A DNA stretch of 64,000 nt from NCBI RefSeq assembly GCF_042140125.1, contig NZ_CP159473.1; one strand, written 5' to 3'. The position numbers and the translations under genes were made by a program. Position 1 is the first letter of the stretch; each line of letters opens with the position of its first letter. Origin of the DNA: Rhodophyticola sp017644125. GTDB taxonomy: Bacteria > Pseudomonadota > Alphaproteobacteria > Rhodobacterales > Rhodobacteraceae. Under the pieces are notes generated by a model. It was not told the DNA's origin. It worked only from the letters and a program-made list of their open reading frames with translations, and ran no database searches. Of this stretch, positions 1 to 8,605 are shown piece after piece.

Positions 1-497
1 GGCTCCAGATCGCGGAACTTCTCCTTGCGGATCTGGTCGAAGCTTTTCTCGAACAGGAAAAACTCAAGTTCGGTCGCCATCATCGCCTGATAGCCCATCG
101 CCTCAAGCCGTTTGACCTGTTTCTTCAGAACCGCGCGCGGGGAATGGGGGACTTCCTCATGGGTGTGGTGATCCAGCACGTCGCAAAGCACCATCGCCGT
201 GCCGTCAAGCCATGGCACCGGCCGCAGCGAGGACAGATCGGGCTTCATCACGTAATCGCCATAGCCCTTTTCCCAACTGGTGGCGGCATAGCCACCCGGC
301 GTCGCCATCTCCAGATCGGTTGCCAGAAGATAGTTGCAGCAATGGGTCTCCTCCCAGGCTGAAGCAATGAAATGCGCCGCGTGAAAGCGTTTGCCCATCA
401 GCCGGCCCTGCATATCGACAAGGCAGACCAGCACGGTCTCGATATCCCCTGCGGCAACCCGCGATTTCAGATCGTCAAAACTCAAAGGCGCTTGCAT
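1..497 (-). CDS. Glutamine synthetase family protein (N-terminal part, runs off the window)
   Basis: The reading frame opens with ATG at 497 on the minus strand and stays open to base 1, so only about the first 165 residues are present. The visible part has the beta-grasp region of glutamine-synthetase-like enzymes, followed by the start of the catalytic domain with the metal-ligand segment TELEFFLFE. The form resembles gamma-glutamyl-amide synthetases (PuuA/GlnT type) more than the housekeeping GlnA, which is inference. It is the last gene seen of a minus-strand run that starts with N-formylglutamate amidohydrolase and a TRAP transporter, so a role in nitrogen-compound catabolism fits. The C-terminal catalytic residues lie outside the window. 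Confidence 0.8.
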   Translation of the reverse strand, partial: MQAPLSFDDLKSRVAAGDIETVLVCLVDMQGRLMGKRFHAAHFIASAWEETHCCNYLLATDLEMATPGGYAATSWEKGYGDYVMKPDLSSLRPVPWLDGTAMVLCDVLDHHTHEEVPHSPRAVLKKQVKRLEAMGYQAMMATELEFFLFEKSFDQIRKEKFRDLE

Positions 498-558
498 GAT
501 ACGTGTTCCGTTGCAGAGGATTGGGTGGCCCCGGCACCCTGGCGCCGGGGCCGCCGGA

Positions 559-1593
559 TCAGGTGTAGCGATAGGGCCGGCCTGCGGCTTCCATATCGGC
601 ATTGTACTGGCGGATGATCTCGACCACACGGGCCTTGGTGGGCGACTCCGCCGCGATCTCCTCCCAGAATACCTGGGCCGCGGCTTCCACCTGGGCCCAT
701 TCCTCGTCCGGTATCGTGGTCAGTTCGAGGTCTTCGCCATGAACCCGCAGATGGGCCTCTCCGCCCCAGTACCACCACTGACGGTAGTAGTGCGACTGAT
801 CGGTGCAGACCCGGAACAGGGTTTGCAGATCGTCGGGCAACTCGTTCCAGCGGTCCATATTGGCAAAGAACGATCCGGCCCATGCGCCGGAGATGTTGTT
901 GGTCAGGAAATAGTTGGTCACGTTCGACCAGCCGACCGTGTAATCCTCGGTGATGCCGGACCACGCGATGCCGTCGAGTTCGCCGGTTTGCACGGCCACC
1001 TCGATATCCTCCCATGGCAGCGTCACCGGCACGACCCCGAACTGGGTCAGGAAGCGGCCCGCGGTGGGGAAGGTGAAGACCCGCTTGCCCTGCAGATCGG
1101 CCAGTGACCGGATCGGGTCGACGGTGGCGAAGTGGCAGGGATCCCAAGCGCCCGCCGAGATATGCTTCACACCCACGGCGGAATAGGCCTCGTCCCAGAT
1201 CTCATTCAGCCCGTACTGGTTGAATAGCACCGGCACATCGAGCGAATACCGCGACGCGAAGGGAAAATACCCGCCGAATACGGTCACCTCGGTTGGCGAG
1301 GCCATCGAGTCGTCATCGGACTGCACGGCATCGATCGTGCCCTGCTGCATCGCGCGAAACAGCTCCCCGGTGGGGACAAGCTGATCGGCGTAGAACAGCT
1401 CGATCTGCATCCGGTCTCCGGCGATCTTGTTGAACATGTCGATCGCAGGCGTGATCACATGCTCGGCCAGGGCCGCGCCGGCATAGGTCTGCATGCGCCA
1501 GCGGATGGTGGATTGCGCGATTGCCGGGGCCGCAAGGGTTGCGGCGGCGGCGCCCACCGTGGTTGTGGTGAGGAACTTGCGTCTGGTGGTCAT
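559..1593 (-). CDS. TRAP transporter substrate-binding protein (DctP family)
   Basis: A 344-residue periplasmic protein that should capture an organic substrate and pass it to the DctQM permease. The N-terminus carries a twin-arginine-like signal (TTRRKFL, then an alanine-rich hydrophobic stretch ending APAIAQS). The mature part has the DctP fold, including the segment ADLQGKRVFTFP near the middle. It lies directly downstream of dctM and dctQ in the same run, the usual TRAP set. Ligand identity cannot be read from the sequence; the neighbouring N-formylglutamate amidohydrolase and glutamine-synthetase-like gene suggest a nitrogenous or N-acyl amino acid compound, which is inference. Confidence 0.9.
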   Translation of the reverse strand: MTTRRKFLTTTTVGAAAATLAAPAIAQSTIRWRMQTYAGAALAEHVITPAIDMFNKIAGDRMQIELFYADQLVPTGELFRAMQQGTIDAVQSDDDSMASPTEVTVFGGYFPFASRYSLDVPVLFNQYGLNEIWDEAYSAVGVKHISAGAWDPCHFATVDPIRSLADLQGKRVFTFPTAGRFLTQFGVVPVTLPWEDIEVAVQTGELDGIAWSGITEDYTVGWSNVTNYFLTNNISGAWAGSFFANMDRWNELPDDLQTLFRVCTDQSHYYRQWWYWGGEAHLRVHGEDLELTTIPDEEWAQVEAAAQVFWEEIAAESPTKARVVEIIRQYNADMEAAGRPYRYT

Positions 1594-1643
1594 TGGTTTT
1601 CTCCTTGTTGAACATCGCGCCCCGGTTCACGGGATCTGTCGAA

Positions 1644-2969
1644 TTATTGGCCGTATACATACCCGGGCAGCCACAGTGCGATCTGCGGAAAGACCATCAC
1701 GAGGGTCAGCGCCAGCGCCATCACGAGCACGAAGGGAATGATCGAGCGATAGATGTCGCCAAGGCTAATCTCGGGCGGGGCCATCGCGCGCATCAGGAAC
1801 AGGTTGTAGCCGAATGGCGGGGTCATATAGGCGATCTGCGTCGTGATCGTGTAAAGCACGCCATACCAGATCAGGTCGAAACCAAGCTCGCCCACCAGCG
1901 GCACGTAGAGCGGCGCCACGATCACCAGCATCGCCGTGTCGTCCAGAAACGTGCCCATGATGATGAAGCTGAGCTGCATCAGGATCAGGATCGTCCAGGG
2001 GCTCAGATGCAGCTGTTCGGTAAAGAGCGCATCAATGGCCCGAACTGCGCCGAGCCCGTCGAAAACGGCGCCGAAGCCGGTCGCGGCAAGGATGATCCAC
2101 ATGAACATGCACGAAATCATCAGCGTCTTGCGGACCGAATTTTCGAAAACCTCCCGCGTCATGCGCCCCTTGACCACGGCCACCAGAAAGGCTGTCGTCG
2201 CCCCCACGGCAGCGCTTTCGACCAGCGATGTCCAGCCATTCACGAAAGGCACCATCATCGCGGCAAAAATGCCAAGCGGCAGCAAGCCGGCGCGCAGAAG
2301 CCGGAGCTTTTCGGCCAAGGTCACCTTGCTCAGTTCCTCCTTGTCGATCGGCGGGCCCAGATCGGGCTGCAACCGGCAGCGGACATAGATGTAGAGTATG
2401 AACATGCCTGCCATCATCAGCCCCGGAAGGACACCGGCGAGCCAGAGCTGTCCCACCGGCTGCCGGGCGATCAGCGCATAGAGCACCAGCACGACCGAGG
2501 GCGGCACCAGAATGCCAAGCGACGACCCGGCCTGGATTACGCCGGTGACCATGATCTTGTCATATCCCCGGCGCAGAAGTTCGGGCAGGGCGATGGTCGT
2601 GCCGATCGCCATGCCCGCCACGCTCAGCCCGTTCATCGCCGAGACCAGAACCATCAGGCCGATGGTGCCGATGGCCAGCCCGCCGTTCAGCGGCCCCATC
2701 CAGACATGGAACATCCGGTAGAGATCGTCGGCGATCCGGCTTTCGCTGAGGACATAGCCCATGAAGATGAACATCGGCAGCGTCAGCAGCACATACCATT
2801 GCATCAGTTTCATGGCCGAGGAGAACGGGATTTCGACGCCACCCGTCCCCCAGAGCAGGACGCTCGACAGGGCCGCCACGAAACCGATCGCGGCAAAGAC
2901 CCGCTGCCCGGTGAACAGCATCAGCATCATCGATGCGAACATGAGTGTGGCGATCATCTCGTAGGACAT
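1644..2969 (-). CDS. dctM: TRAP transporter large permease (DctM)
   Basis: The 441-residue membrane protein has about a dozen hydrophobic segments and the DctM-family pattern, so it should form the sodium-coupled transport channel of the TRAP system. I start it at ATG 2969 (MSYEMIATLM), which shares one base with the TGA stop of dctQ. The frame is open 28 codons further upstream, but that extension lies inside dctQ and is not needed. Gene order dctQ-dctM-dctP is preserved. There is nothing unusual in length. Confidence 0.92.
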   Translation of the reverse strand: MSYEMIATLMFASMMLMLFTGQRVFAAIGFVAALSSVLLWGTGGVEIPFSSAMKLMQWYVLLTLPMFIFMGYVLSESRIADDLYRMFHVWMGPLNGGLAIGTIGLMVLVSAMNGLSVAGMAIGTTIALPELLRRGYDKIMVTGVIQAGSSLGILVPPSVVLVLYALIARQPVGQLWLAGVLPGLMMAGMFILYIYVRCRLQPDLGPPIDKEELSKVTLAEKLRLLRAGLLPLGIFAAMMVPFVNGWTSLVESAAVGATTAFLVAVVKGRMTREVFENSVRKTLMISCMFMWIILAATGFGAVFDGLGAVRAIDALFTEQLHLSPWTILILMQLSFIIMGTFLDDTAMLVIVAPLYVPLVGELGFDLIWYGVLYTITTQIAYMTPPFGYNLFLMRAMAPPEISLGDIYRSIIPFVLVMALALTLVMVFPQIALWLPGYVYGQ

Positions 2970-3565
2970 CAGAGCGCCACCCCGCGAATGCGGCCGATAT
3001 CGCGGAAGAATTCGGCCAGCGCCTGCAACAGCATCAGGAAGACACCGATGCAAAGCGTGACCTTGATGGGCCAGAGATAAGGGCGCCAGGCCGTCGGGCT
3101 GCGCTCCAGAAAGCCGAGCATCTCCGCCGCGGCACCGGGCCCGCCGGTCACGAAGGCGACCAGCAGATCCCGGAAGAACCCGAACGGCTCGGTGCCGAAA
3201 TAGCCAAGAGAGTAAGCGGTGGAGCTGACCGCGCCGGTGAAAAGGACGCCAAGGTAGAAGATCAGGAACATCACCGTGAATGCATCGACCCAGGCCTTGG
3301 TGCGCAGCGACCAGTTGCCGTAAAACAGATCCATCCGGACATTTGCGCCAAGCTGTACGGAGTAGGGGCCGCCAAGCACATAATAGGCGACCATCACGAA
3401 TTGCGCCGTCTCCAACGTCCAGTGCACGGGGGTGAAGAACGTCTTGGAGATCGAACTCCAGAGCAGGATGCCCGCCAGCACGAAAATCAAATACATCGCG
3501 ATCCGTCCGATAAACCGGTTCATGCCGTCGATGGCGCGGATATAGGCCAGGATGATCCTAGGCAT
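2969..3565 (-). CDS. dctQ: TRAP transporter small permease (DctQ)
   Basis: A 198-residue protein with four predicted membrane segments, matching the DctQ small subunit that pairs with DctM. It overlaps the end of the N-formylglutamate amidohydrolase gene by 8 bases and the dctM start by one base, which implies translational coupling. It is somewhat longer than minimal DctQ proteins because of a loop between the third and fourth segments. Confidence 0.88.
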   Translation of the reverse strand: MPRIILAYIRAIDGMNRFIGRIAMYLIFVLAGILLWSSISKTFFTPVHWTLETAQFVMVAYYVLGGPYSVQLGANVRMDLFYGNWSLRTKAWVDAFTVMFLIFYLGVLFTGAVSSTAYSLGYFGTEPFGFFRDLLVAFVTGGPGAAAEMLGFLERSPTAWRPYLWPIKVTLCIGVFLMLLQALAEFFRDIGRIRGVAL

Positions 3566-4349
3566 GGGGCGGTCCCCCGGCTTGCAGCCCCACCTCTGTC
3601 AGGGCGGGGGCCAGGATGCTGTGAAGCTCCGCGGCGATCCGGCGCTGTTCCGCCGGGGTGCCAATCAGGTCATTTCGGATTTCGATCATGACATTGGGCA
3701 GCGATCGGGCCATCCCGTGGAGTTTGAGCGAATGGGTCACCCCGTCCTCGGGGCCATAGGGGTCGTTGCGGCCGATCTTGCGATGTGACAGCGACGGCGC
3801 CCGCTCAAGCACCGCATTGGCAAGCCGCGCGTCGGCGTCATGCACGATCCCGATATCGACATCGCGGGGCCGGCCGTGGAAAACGGGCGCGAAACTGTGC
3901 ACCGTGACCAACGCCGTATCGGTTCCGGCCTGCTGCCTGCGGTCAAGCACGGTGTCCACCGCCGCCAGAAACGGGCGGTAGATCGACCGCTCGCGCGCCA
4001 ATCTGTCTTCGGGCGTCAGGTTGCGATTGCCGGGGATGTCGATGGCTTCGGACCGGTCGGGCATCGCGGAGACGGCCTCCGGCGGACGATTGCAGTCATA
4101 GACAAGGCGCGACACCCGCCCGGCCACCAGCGGCGCATCAAAGAGCTCGGACAGGTTCAGCGCCACGCCAACCGCGCCCGGATCCCACGCCGCGTGGCTG
4201 TGGCGGGACGCCTCGGCAAGACCAAGGTCCTGAAATTGCGCGGGGATATGGTGGGATGCATGTTCACAGAGCAGCACGACGGGCCCGGGCTGCGTCGGGT
4301 TGAAGGTTTCGACAACCTTGTCTTGTTCTGTTTCGACGAGGGCGGACAT
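3558..4349 (-). CDS. N-formylglutamate amidohydrolase family protein
   Basis: The 263-residue product belongs to the FGase family, zinc-type hydrolases that release formate from N-formylglutamate or related N-acyl amino acids. Supporting segments are CEHASHHIPAQF near the N-terminus and VTVHSFAPVFHGRPRDVDIG in the middle. I chose ATG 4349 (MSALVETEQ) over the upstream start at 4388. It is the first gene of the run leading into dctQMP and the glutamine-synthetase-like gene. No hut genes are present here, so the histidine pathway is not implied; the true substrate is open. Confidence 0.85.
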   Translation of the reverse strand: MSALVETEQDKVVETFNPTQPGPVVLLCEHASHHIPAQFQDLGLAEASRHSHAAWDPGAVGVALNLSELFDAPLVAGRVSRLVYDCNRPPEAVSAMPDRSEAIDIPGNRNLTPEDRLARERSIYRPFLAAVDTVLDRRQQAGTDTALVTVHSFAPVFHGRPRDVDIGIVHDADARLANAVLERAPSLSHRKIGRNDPYGPEDGVTHSLKLHGMARSLPNVMIEIRNDLIGTPAEQRRIAAELHSILAPALTEVGLQAGGPPHA

Positions 4350-4467
4350 GGAGGATTCCCGGCAGTTGGAAAAATCTTTCCTCACCAATATCTTTGTGTC
4401 AATATATTTTCAGTCGTGACCGGACGGGCCGGGCAGAGCATCTTGGACCGGGGCAGTTTGCCTGAGA
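4350..4467. promoter_or_regulatory. Divergent promoter region, TRAP operon / RpiR regulator
   Basis: These 118 bases separate the minus-strand catabolic run from the plus-strand RpiR gene. The left half is AT-rich compared with the flanks (around 4375-4412), as expected for back-to-back promoters. I could not define clear -35/-10 pairs or a palindromic operator by eye. Confidence 0.4.
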
Positions 4468-5367
4468 ATGCAGCAGAGAAAGGATGACGGATCGGTGCCG
4501 AAACCCGATGTCACAGTGCGTGAACGGATCCGCGAGCAATATGCATCGCTGACGCAATCGGAACGGAAGTTCGCCAAGGCGCTGCTTGAAAACTATCCGT
4601 CTGGCGGGCTGGCCTCGATCACCGCCGTGGCGGAAAACGCAGGCGTTTCAACGCCAACGGTCACGCGCATGGTTCAGAAACTGGGCTTCAAGGGATTTCC
4701 GCAGTTCCACAAGGCGCTTCTGCGCGAGCTTGAGGCGCGCGCCTCTGGCCCGACGCAACGCCGTGCCAACTGGGCGGCTGCCGCGCCCGACTCCCATATT
4801 CTGAACCGCTTCGCGGAAGCGGTGACCCATAATCTTGAACAGACATTCGCCAATGTGGATCTGGGTCAGTTCGATCAGGCGGTCGACATGCTGTCGGATA
4901 CCGATGGCCGGCTCTATGTGGTGGGCGGGCGGATCACGCGGGCCCTGGCCGATTACTCCTTCACCCATTTTCAGGCCATTCGAAAACGTGTCACCCACAT
5001 GACCTCGTCTTCGGCCACATGGCCGCACTACGTTCTGGATATGGAGCCCGGCGATACGTTGCTTGTCTTCGACGTCCGCCGCTACGAGACAAATGTCGAG
5101 CGTCTGGCCGAACTGGTGGCGCCGCGCGATGTGAACATCATCCTGATCACCGATCAGTGGGCCTCGCCCGTGTCGAAAAGGGCGAAACTCGTCTTCAATT
5201 GCTGGGCCGAAATCCCCTCAGCATGGGACAGCAACATCGCAACGATGATGCTTGTGGAGGCCCTGATCGCCGCCACGCAGGAAAACTGCTGGCCCGACAC
5301 GAAGAAGCGGTTCGACCAGCTGGACGAACTGTTCGACATGACGCGGCTGTTTCGGAAGTTCAGTTGA
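4468..5367 (+). CDS. MurR/RpiR family transcriptional regulator
   Basis: A 299-residue regulator with an N-terminal RpiR-type helix-turn-helix (residues about 15-90, with SLTQSERKFAKALLENYPS and the recognition part AGVSTPTVTRMVQKLGF) and a C-terminal SIS domain that usually senses a phosphorylated sugar or related ligand. It is divergent from the amidohydrolase-TRAP-GS run and most likely controls it. I start at ATG 4468. A GTG at 4495, preceded by AAAGGA, is an alternative that would remove nine residues without touching the domain. Confidence 0.88.
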   Translation: MQQRKDDGSVPKPDVTVRERIREQYASLTQSERKFAKALLENYPSGGLASITAVAENAGVSTPTVTRMVQKLGFKGFPQFHKALLRELEARASGPTQRRANWAAAAPDSHILNRFAEAVTHNLEQTFANVDLGQFDQAVDMLSDTDGRLYVVGGRITRALADYSFTHFQAIRKRVTHMTSSSATWPHYVLDMEPGDTLLVFDVRRYETNVERLAELVAPRDVNIILITDQWASPVSKRAKLVFNCWAEIPSAWDSNIATMMLVEALIAATQENCWPDTKKRFDQLDELFDMTRLFRKFS

Positions 5368-5412
5368 GCGGACGGGCCGCGGGCCCATCCCGGCATGCAC
5401 GTCCCGCTTGCC

Positions 5413-5454
5413 GGCGCCAAAACGGCGCATCCTGCGTGAGGCGGCGCCGCCTCA
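5413..5454. terminator. Hairpins between convergent rpiR-type gene and hmuS
   Basis: Two inverted repeats sit in the convergent gap. At 5413-5428 a GGCGCC/GGCGC stem has an AAAAC loop, and at 5437-5454 there is a perfect 18-base palindrome (TGAGGCGGC/GCCGCCTCA) that includes the hmuS stop codon. Neither is followed by a clear T-run, so termination is plausible rather than shown. Confidence 0.35.
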
Positions 5455-6522
5455 GGCCTTATCGGGTGATTTCGGCAGGCGGGGAAGCGCGCGGGTCATG
5501 TCGCCAAACGCGTCAGTATCTTCCGCGCCCTCCTTGCGCATCCCGAAAAGCTGCAGGATCAGGCCGCCCTTGGCATCAAATGCCTCGATGCTGAGAGCGG
5601 GCCCGCGTTTCGTGGGCTTTTCCACCAGCCATGTCTCGGCAACGCGATCCAGCCGCAGATGCAGGTTGAACCGTGGATCAAGCACGTTTTGCCATGGCCC
5701 CATTGCTTTCAGCGTCTCGATCCCGCCGCTGTGGATCTGAATGCAGCCGCGGTTTCCGACAAAAACCATGACCGGTATGGCGCTTTCGGAACACGCGATC
5801 AGCGCGTCGTTCAGGGCACCGGGGGCCAGCGCTTCGGCAAAGGGCGCGCCCGCGATGTGATAGGCGCCAAGACGGTTCATCTTCATCCTGGAAACGAGAC
5901 GCAGGAACTGATGCGTGTCGGTCATTCTGGCCCAGGCAGTGCGCAGTTCCTCCGCCTTCTCCGGTCGGCTGCGCGGAGGCTCGACATCCTGACGTGCCAC
6001 CGGCATGAGCCGGTCAGAGGGATCGCCGGTGGCAAGCGCGGTCACCAGACGGTCCCACGCGGCCAGATCGGTCCCGTCGCGCGGGTAGATCTTGTGAACC
6101 GCGTCGCCGCTTGCATCAAACACCTGCAGGCTTCGCGATGGGCCGGTATCGCCTTGATTGGTGACGGCAAAGGCATGAACCCAGCTTGATGGAAAGATCC
6201 GCAGGTCGATTTCGGCGCCCAGAACCATCGCGGCATGGGCGCCGGGATGGAATGTTTCGTAGCGGCCCGTTCGTTCGTGCACCGCGCTGTCATTGCGGGT
6301 GAGCGCCATAACCTCCCCGAGGGTGCAGACCGCCGGCATCAACCTGTCGGGATGCGCCTCGATCCGGGTTGCGCCGTGTCCAACTTGCGCCGCGACCAGT
6401 TCGCCCTCGGTGACGCGCAGCTTTGTTGCCAGATCGCGGGCGCGCAGGCCGGTGTTTTCAGCCATCGCGTCGCGAAGTGCTGCGGGAGACATCGAGACGT
6501 CGATCGTATCGGGGGAAGCCAT
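5452..6522 (-). CDS. hmuS: Hemin-degrading factor / heme-trafficking protein HmuS
   Basis: A 356-residue cytoplasmic protein of the HemS/ChuS/HmuS family, made of two similar halves; members bind heme after import and pass it on or degrade it. Supporting stretches are the N-terminal ARDLATKLRVTEGELVAAQ and the repeated half around residues 200-330. The start is ATG 6522, preceded by AAGAGGAT at good spacing; a longer frame to 6672 runs through the intergenic region and is unlikely. It is divergent from the exbB-exbD-tonB-receptor run. The ABC importer genes hmuTUV that often follow hmuS are absent here: the next gene is the convergent regulator. Confidence 0.88.
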   Translation of the reverse strand: MASPDTIDVSMSPAALRDAMAENTGLRARDLATKLRVTEGELVAAQVGHGATRIEAHPDRLMPAVCTLGEVMALTRNDSAVHERTGRYETFHPGAHAAMVLGAEIDLRIFPSSWVHAFAVTNQGDTGPSRSLQVFDASGDAVHKIYPRDGTDLAAWDRLVTALATGDPSDRLMPVARQDVEPPRSRPEKAEELRTAWARMTDTHQFLRLVSRMKMNRLGAYHIAGAPFAEALAPGALNDALIACSESAIPVMVFVGNRGCIQIHSGGIETLKAMGPWQNVLDPRFNLHLRLDRVAETWLVEKPTKRGPALSIEAFDAKGGLILQLFGMRKEGAEDTDAFGDMTRALPRLPKSPDKA

Positions 6523-6563
6523 GGCCGTATCCTCTTGCATGAAAGTCGAAAGGTGCGGGGTGT

Positions 6564-6579
6564 CGGTCTGTGCAGACCG
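6564..6579. promoter_or_regulatory. Palindrome in the hmuS / exbB divergent region
   Basis: CGGTCTG-TG-CAGACCG is a perfect 7-bp inverted repeat with a two-base centre, placed 42 bases upstream of the hmuS start and 147 bases before the plus-strand gene. A candidate -35 TTGACA for the plus strand lies at 6593-6598. Position suggests an operator for iron or heme control. It does not match the Irr or Fur consensus that I know, so the binding protein is unknown. Confidence 0.4.
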
Positions 6580-6725
6580 GGCCTGGCTATTCTTGACAGT
6601 TTTTATCGGCTTTCGTAGGAGGATCAAGTCGGGATATGAAAACCCCGACCCGATCGACCCGAAATCGCGCAAGCCCGTTTGGTGCCAGCCTGACCATAAC
6701 CCTGTTTCCAGATGCAGGAGCGGAC

Positions 6726-7151
6726 ATGCTCACCCGGCTTTCACTCTATTCTCCCTTATCTCTCGCTCTGGCGCTGTTTGCGTCCGCGGCATCCGCGCAG
6801 GCACAGGACGCAGCCGCCGATGTCCTGCTTGAGCTCAACCGCGTCGACCAGATCGACAGCGCCTGCCGGTTGACCTTCATGGCCCGGAACAGTCTTGCGG
6901 AGGATATCGGGAGCTTTGCGCTGGAAACGGTCCTGATCGATGCCGAGGGCCGGGTGGCGCAACTGACCGTGTTCGATTTCGGGGCGCTGCCGGCCGGCAC
7001 GCCGCGTGTCCGGCAATTCGATCTGGCGGAGCTGCGCTGCGATACGCTTGGCCGGGTGTTGATCAACGGTGTCGCGGAATGTGCCGGGCCTGCCGATTGC
7101 GCCGAACGGTTGCGGTTCGAAACACGCACCGAGCTGGAGCTGATCGGATGA
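6726..7151 (+). CDS. Small secreted protein of unknown function, first gene of the exbB-tonB run
   Basis: A 141-residue product with a signal peptide (MLTRLSLYSPLSLALALF then ASAASAQAQ) and a mature part of about 115 residues containing cysteines near DSACRL, ELRCDT, AECAG and ADCAE. I do not recognise the family. The start is ATG 6726, with AGGAG five bases upstream; a longer frame from 6636 would bury the signal peptide. Its stop overlaps the exbB start (ATGA), so it is co-translated with the energy-transducing complex and may act in the periplasm alongside TonB or the heme receptor. That role is inference from position. Confidence 0.7.
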   Translation: MLTRLSLYSPLSLALALFASAASAQAQDAAADVLLELNRVDQIDSACRLTFMARNSLAEDIGSFALETVLIDAEGRVAQLTVFDFGALPAGTPRVRQFDLAELRCDTLGRVLINGVAECAGPADCAERLRFETRTELELIG

Positions 7152-7831
7152 CAGGCCTGCAATTCACCACCGACCGTCTGACCGATCTGCTTGATCTGGG
7201 CGGGCCGGTCATAGCTCTTCTGCTGGCCCTGTCGGTTCTGGTTCTTGCGGTGATCTTCTACAAGCTGTGGCAGTTCATGACATTGGGTGTCGGACGGCAT
7301 CGCGCGATAGACGGGGCAATGGCCGCGTGGGATGCGGGCCAGAGGGAACAGGCCGCGATGCTGCTGTCGGAAAGCCGCAACCATCTTGCCCCCGTTCTGG
7401 CCGAGGCACTGGCGGGCGACCCGGAGCTCAAACCCCGGCTTGCCGCCATGGCGGAGGCGCGGCTGGCCAGGGTCGAAAGCGGCTTCCGTCTACTCGACAG
7501 CATCGCTCAGGTCGCGCCGCTTCTGGGCCTTTTCGGAACCGTGCTTGGCATGATCGATGCGTTCCGCGCGCTGCAGGCCGCCGGCAATGCGGTCGACCCG
7601 TCCGTTCTGGCCGGTGGGATCTGGGTGGCGCTCCTGACCACGGCGGCGGGTCTGGCTCTTGCCATGCCGACGGCGCTGGCGCTCACCTGGCTGGAAAGCC
7701 GCGCGGCGCGGGATCGGGCCCGCGCGGATCTGGCATTGGAGGCGTTGTTCAGGCCGCTATCCCCGCGCAGAAACCCCCAACCCGCGGTGCAGGGCCATCA
7801 CGGGCGCATGGACTTCGCCGATGCCCATTAG
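7148..7831 (+). CDS. exbB: ExbB-type proton channel protein (MotA/TolQ/ExbB family)
   Basis: A 227-residue inner-membrane protein with three hydrophobic segments: near residues 18-38, a second preceding GTVLGMIDAFRAL, and a third in GIWVALLTTAAGLALAMPTA. These are the conserved ExbB/TolQ signatures. With ExbD it converts proton flow into TonB motion. The start ATG 7148 overlaps the previous stop. The downstream tonB and heme receptor show that this is the ExbB of a heme system rather than TolQ. Confidence 0.9.
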   Translation: MTGLQFTTDRLTDLLDLGGPVIALLLALSVLVLAVIFYKLWQFMTLGVGRHRAIDGAMAAWDAGQREQAAMLLSESRNHLAPVLAEALAGDPELKPRLAAMAEARLARVESGFRLLDSIAQVAPLLGLFGTVLGMIDAFRALQAAGNAVDPSVLAGGIWVALLTTAAGLALAMPTALALTWLESRAARDRARADLALEALFRPLSPRRNPQPAVQGHHGRMDFADAH

Positions 7832-8204
7832 GGGGGCCGCGTTCCGGCGGCGACCGGCGGCGCTGACCCCGTTGATCGATGTCATCTTTCTGCTCCTGCT
7901 GTTCTTCATGCTCAGTTCCACCTTCACCCGCTTTGCCGAACTGCCGTTGCAGAATGCAGGCGGCGGCGCCGAGCCGGGGGCATCACCGCCGGTTTTCCTG
8001 CGGCTGGAGCCCGACGGGCTGAGCCTGAACGGTGATGCGGTCACATTGGACACGTTGCCCGCCGCGCTGTCCGAGCGCAGACCGCCGGGCGAGACCGTCA
8101 CCCTGCTTCTGGCCGTGAGCGAAGAGGTCTCGTCCCAAGGTCTTGTTGATCTTCTGGTGCTGCTCCGGGCAGAACCCTGGCTTGCCGTCAGCGTGTTGGG
8201 ATAG
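7821..8204 (+). CDS. exbD: ExbD/TolR family protein, first copy
   Basis: A 127-residue protein with a short cytoplasmic N-terminus, one membrane helix containing the ExbD aspartate motif (TPLIDVIFLLLLFFML) and a periplasmic domain. I start at ATG 7821, which overlaps exbB by 11 bases. It is the first of two ExbD-like genes in a row. Whether the two form a mixed complex or have different partners cannot be told. Confidence 0.87.
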   Translation: MPIRGAAFRRRPAALTPLIDVIFLLLLFFMLSSTFTRFAELPLQNAGGGAEPGASPPVFLRLEPDGLSLNGDAVTLDTLPAALSERRPPGETVTLLLAVSEEVSSQGLVDLLVLLRAEPWLAVSVLG

Positions 8205-8209
8205 CGGCC

Positions 8210-8605
8210 ATGGCCCTTGCCCCACCCCGCAGACGACGCCGCGCCGAACCGATGATTGCGCTGATCAATATCGTCTTCCTGATGCTGATCTTCTTTCTCG
8301 TCGCGGCCTCCGTCGCGCCGTCCCTTGACCGGGAGGTCCGGCTGGCGAAAACCGATCAGCTTGAGGGGCGTTCACCGCCCGACGCGGCGGTTATCCGGGC
8401 CGATGGCACACTGATGTTCCGGGGCGCCGAAATCACCTCGGAGGCCTATCTTGCCGCGCGCCTGTCGGAGCAGGAAGACGCGGTCGCGCTGCGGCTGATC
8501 CCCGATCGCGACCTGCCCGCCATCCGGCTGATCGAAATCGCGGGCGAACTCCGCGCAGCCGGGGCATCGGATATCCGGATCGTGACCGAACGGGGGCTCA
8601 GATGA
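8210..8605 (+). CDS. ExbD/TolR family protein, second copy
   Basis: A 131-residue ExbD-like protein with an arginine-rich N-terminus (PPRRRRRAEP), a membrane helix reading IALINIVFLMLIFFLVAAS and a periplasmic part. The helix carries asparagine (LINIVF) where the first copy has aspartate (LIDVIF). That aspartate is the proton-carrying residue in ExbD, so this copy may not conduct protons itself. It ends in an ATGA overlap with tonB. Confidence 0.82.
   Translation: MALAPPRRRRRAEPMIALINIVFLMLIFFLVAASVAPSLDREVRLAKTDQLEGRSPPDAAVIRADGTLMFRGAEITSEAYLAARLSEQEDAVALRLIPDRDLPAIRLIEIAGELRAAGASDIRIVTERGLR

Noticed and set aside
1593..3080. 495-codon plus-strand frame over the TRAP permease genes
   Set aside because: It is antisense to dctM/dctQ, with His/Arg/Asp-rich composition and no supporting start signal.
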